Shown piece after piece: positions 62,501 through 64,000 of a stretch of 64,000 nucleotides of DNA (position 1 is its first letter; every line of letters starts with the position of its first letter). Location of the stretch: contig JAFQQY010000009.1 of the NCBI GenBank assembly GCA_017410365.1, forward strand, positions 113,361 through 177,360. Reading direction: 5' to 3'. The position numbers were made by a program, and so were the translations under genes. The notes below the pieces were generated by a model that was not told the DNA's origin, did not search any database, and saw only the letters and a program-made list of their open reading frames with translations. Source of the DNA: Prevotella sp. Lineage in GTDB: Bacteria > Bacteroidota > Bacteroidia > Bacteroidales > Bacteroidaceae.

Positions 62501-63931
62501 ATGACCCTATACATCATACTCATATTCTCAGCCATCTGCGTGGGCATGGCCATCAGTGTCAAGGCATTCGGCACGGGAGGGAAGCGCAAGCGCATCTTCC
62601 AGGACATCTACTTCTCCATCGAGGAAGTGGATGGCATCGGCGTGCTCTATACCAAGACGGGCGAATACTCCGCTGTTCTGAAGATGGAGAACCCTGTGCA
62701 GAAGTATTCCGCCAACATCGAGGCCTACTATGAGTTCACCCACCTCTTCGCCGCCCTTGCCCAGACCTTGGGCGAAGGCTATGCGCTGCACAAGCAGGAC
62801 GTGTTTGTGAGGAAGGCATTCAAGGAAGAGAACGGTGGAAATCATGAGTTCCTGAGCGAGAGTTACTTCCGCTATTTCAACGGCAGACCCTTTACCGACA
62901 GCGTCTGCTACCTCACCATCACACAGGAGAACAAGAAGAGCCGTCTGATGTCGTTCGACAACAAGAAATGGCGTGACTTCTTGGTGAAGATACGCAAGGT
63001 GCACGACCAGCTGAGGGATGCCGGCGTGAAGTCCCGATTCCTCGGCAAAACGGAAGCCTGCGAGTATGTGGACCGTTTCTTCTCCATGAACTTCCGTGAC
63101 AAGGTGGTGTCGATGACCAACTTCAAGGTCGATGACGAGACCATCGGCATGGGGGACCGTAGCTGCAAGGTGTATAGCCTTGTGGATGTGGATTATGCCA
63201 ACTTGCCGTCGGTCATCCGTCCCTACGCAAATATCGAGGTGAACAACACCAGTATGCCCGTTGATCTCGTGAGCATCGTCGATAGCGTGCCCGGAGCCGA
63301 CTGCGTGGTGTTCAACCAGATGGTGTTCGTGCCCAACCAGAAGCGTGAGCTTGCCCTACTCGACAAGAAGAAAAACCGCCATGCCTCCATGCCCAACCCC
63401 AGCAACCTGATGGCTGTAGAGGACATCAAGCGTGTGCAGGAGGTGATAGCCCGTGAGAGCAAGCAGCTCGTCTATACCCACTACAACCTCGTGGTGGCAG
63501 TGAGCGGCGACACCGACATACAGAAATGCACCAACCATCTCGAAAACTCCTTCTCGCGCATGGGCATCCACATCAGCAAGCGGGCCTACAACCAGTTGGA
63601 GCTGTTCGTCAACTCTTTCCCCGGCAACTGCTATGGCATGAATGCCGACTACGACCGATTCCTCACCCTCGGCGATGCCGCCACCTGTCTGATGTACAAG
63701 GAGCGCATCGTGCATAATGAGGACACCCCGCTGAAGATATACTATACCGACCGCCAAGGTGTGCCCGTAGCCATCGACATCACAGGAAAGGAGGGAAAGG
63801 AGAAGCTGACCGACAACTCGAACTTTTTTTGTTTGGGTCCTTCGGGCAGCGGCAAGTCGTTCCACATGCATGTCATATGGACTAAAACGCATCGAAAAGA
63901 ACTCCAAACAAAACTTAGAGAAACGTCATAA
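62501..63931 (+). pseudogene. traG: traG (VirB4-like transfer ATPase), truncated after Walker A
   Basis: The frame gives 476 residues against about 800-840 for the family. The N-terminal membrane segment (LYIILIFSAICVGMAISVKA), DIYFSIEEVDGIGVLYTKTG and the long N-terminal domain are normal. NSNFFCLGPSGSGKSFHM brings the Walker A motif at about 446-453. After Met456 (codon ends 63868) the protein leaves the family and ends after 20 unrelated residues. The Walker B and the rest of the ATPase domain are absent, so the product cannot power transfer. The downstream 132 bases to the window edge are AT-rich and not recognisable as traG in any frame. Confidence 0.8.
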
Positions 63932-64000
63932 ATAGCTCATTTTCAATACATATTCATTAACATAACGCTCCAACCGCCTATTGCGAGTTTCATCCGTTTA

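Larger units (their letters stand above)
51870..64000 (+). mobile_element. integrative conjugative element (CTnDOT-like transfer module), right end beyond window
   Basis: Starting just after dnaK, the window carries an excisionase-like gene, a tyrosine recombinase, several small HTH genes and a RepA-like ATPase. A Toprim primase, a cargo cassette and the conserved Bacteroidota tra genes (two DUF4134, DUF4133, TraG) follow, all on the plus strand. No tRNA is at the boundary and the att core cannot be fixed without the right end. The left boundary given is approximate, taken as the dnaK stop. Relaxase and coupling protein genes are not in the visible part. Confidence 0.85.

Noticed and set aside
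62431-62733. 100-codon plus-strand frame overlapping the start of traG
   Set aside because: Out of frame with traG, which shows clear family sequence from 62501; the overlapping product is His/Arg-rich noise.
63868-64000. Group II intron inserted in traG
   Set aside because: The junction does not show the GTGYG 5' boundary of group II introns, and no intron structure can be seen in the 132 bases available.

Overview
The window reads as a chromosomal segment of a Bacteroidales bacterium, most likely a Prevotella/Segatella-type organism. Reasons: the TAnnTTTG -7 promoter box recurs upstream of most genes (often with TTTG 19-20 nt before it), Shine-Dalgarno sequences are weak or absent, and the protein families are typical of the order (S9 dipeptidyl peptidase, DUF5686 outer-membrane protein, BspA-like leucine-rich repeats, GIN-domain lipoprotein, large periplasmic metalloprotease, CTnDOT-type Tra proteins). 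No tRNA, rRNA or CRISPR array was seen. All family names come from recognising motifs by eye; no database search was possible.

Layout. 1-6.0 kb (minus): serine acetyltransferase, THUMP-domain RNA methyltransferase, dipeptidyl peptidase and a K+/H+ antiporter that runs off the left edge, packed as one operon. 6.1-9.8 kb: an orphan PAS histidine kinase and a PiT phosphate transporter with a long cytoplasmic tail. 9.9-12.9 kb: an ATP-grasp enzyme, a HAD phosphatase and inositol-3-phosphate synthase in one transcription unit. 13-17.1 kb: a DUF5686 outer-membrane protein, a four-copy 124-bp hairpin repeat and a GIN-domain lipoprotein. 17.2-18.2 kb: a 320-bp dispersed repeat abutting a decapitated AAA/AlbA-type gene. 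18.3-22.7 kb (minus): metalloprotease, unknown protein, acetyl-xylan-type esterase. 22.8-30.7 kb: a response regulator/kinase pair followed by two tandem 926-940 residue kinases with periplasmic solute-binding sensor domains. 30.9-32.2 kb: NhaD antiporter.

32.4-44.9 kb is a rhamnose locus: rhaB, rhaA and two rhaT copies (plus), a GH105-type unsaturated rhamnogalacturonyl hydrolase fused to a beta-propeller (minus) and rhaD (minus). Together they can release L-rhamnose from pectin fragments, import it, isomerise, phosphorylate and cleave it. A DUF234-type ATPase, a lipoprotein and a BspA-like protein lie inside. The ATPase is flanked by a duplicated scrap of the rhaT 3' end. A second, inverted copy of the 320-bp repeat lies between the GH105 gene and rhaD. 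45-51.9 kb is core genome: conserved hypothetical, saccharopine-dehydrogenase-like carboxynorspermidine enzyme with a duplicated 5' end, recA, a BamE-like secreted protein and dnaK.

From about 51.9 kb to the right edge lies an integrative conjugative element: excisionase-like regulator and tyrosine recombinase, several small HTH proteins, a RepA-like ATPase, iteron-like repeats, a Toprim primase, a three-gene cargo cassette (winged-helix protein, AbiEii-like nucleotidyltransferase, metallophosphoesterase), then CTnDOT-type transfer genes (two DUF4134/TraE-like, DUF4133/TraF, TraG). traG is cut off immediately after its Walker A motif. The most unusual signals are the cargo cassette, the ATP-grasp/HAD/inositol synthase operon, the word-like self-complementary intergenic repeats, the 49-codon duplication at the start of the saccharopine-dehydrogenase-like gene, and an A6 frameshift in the element gene at 54.1 kb.
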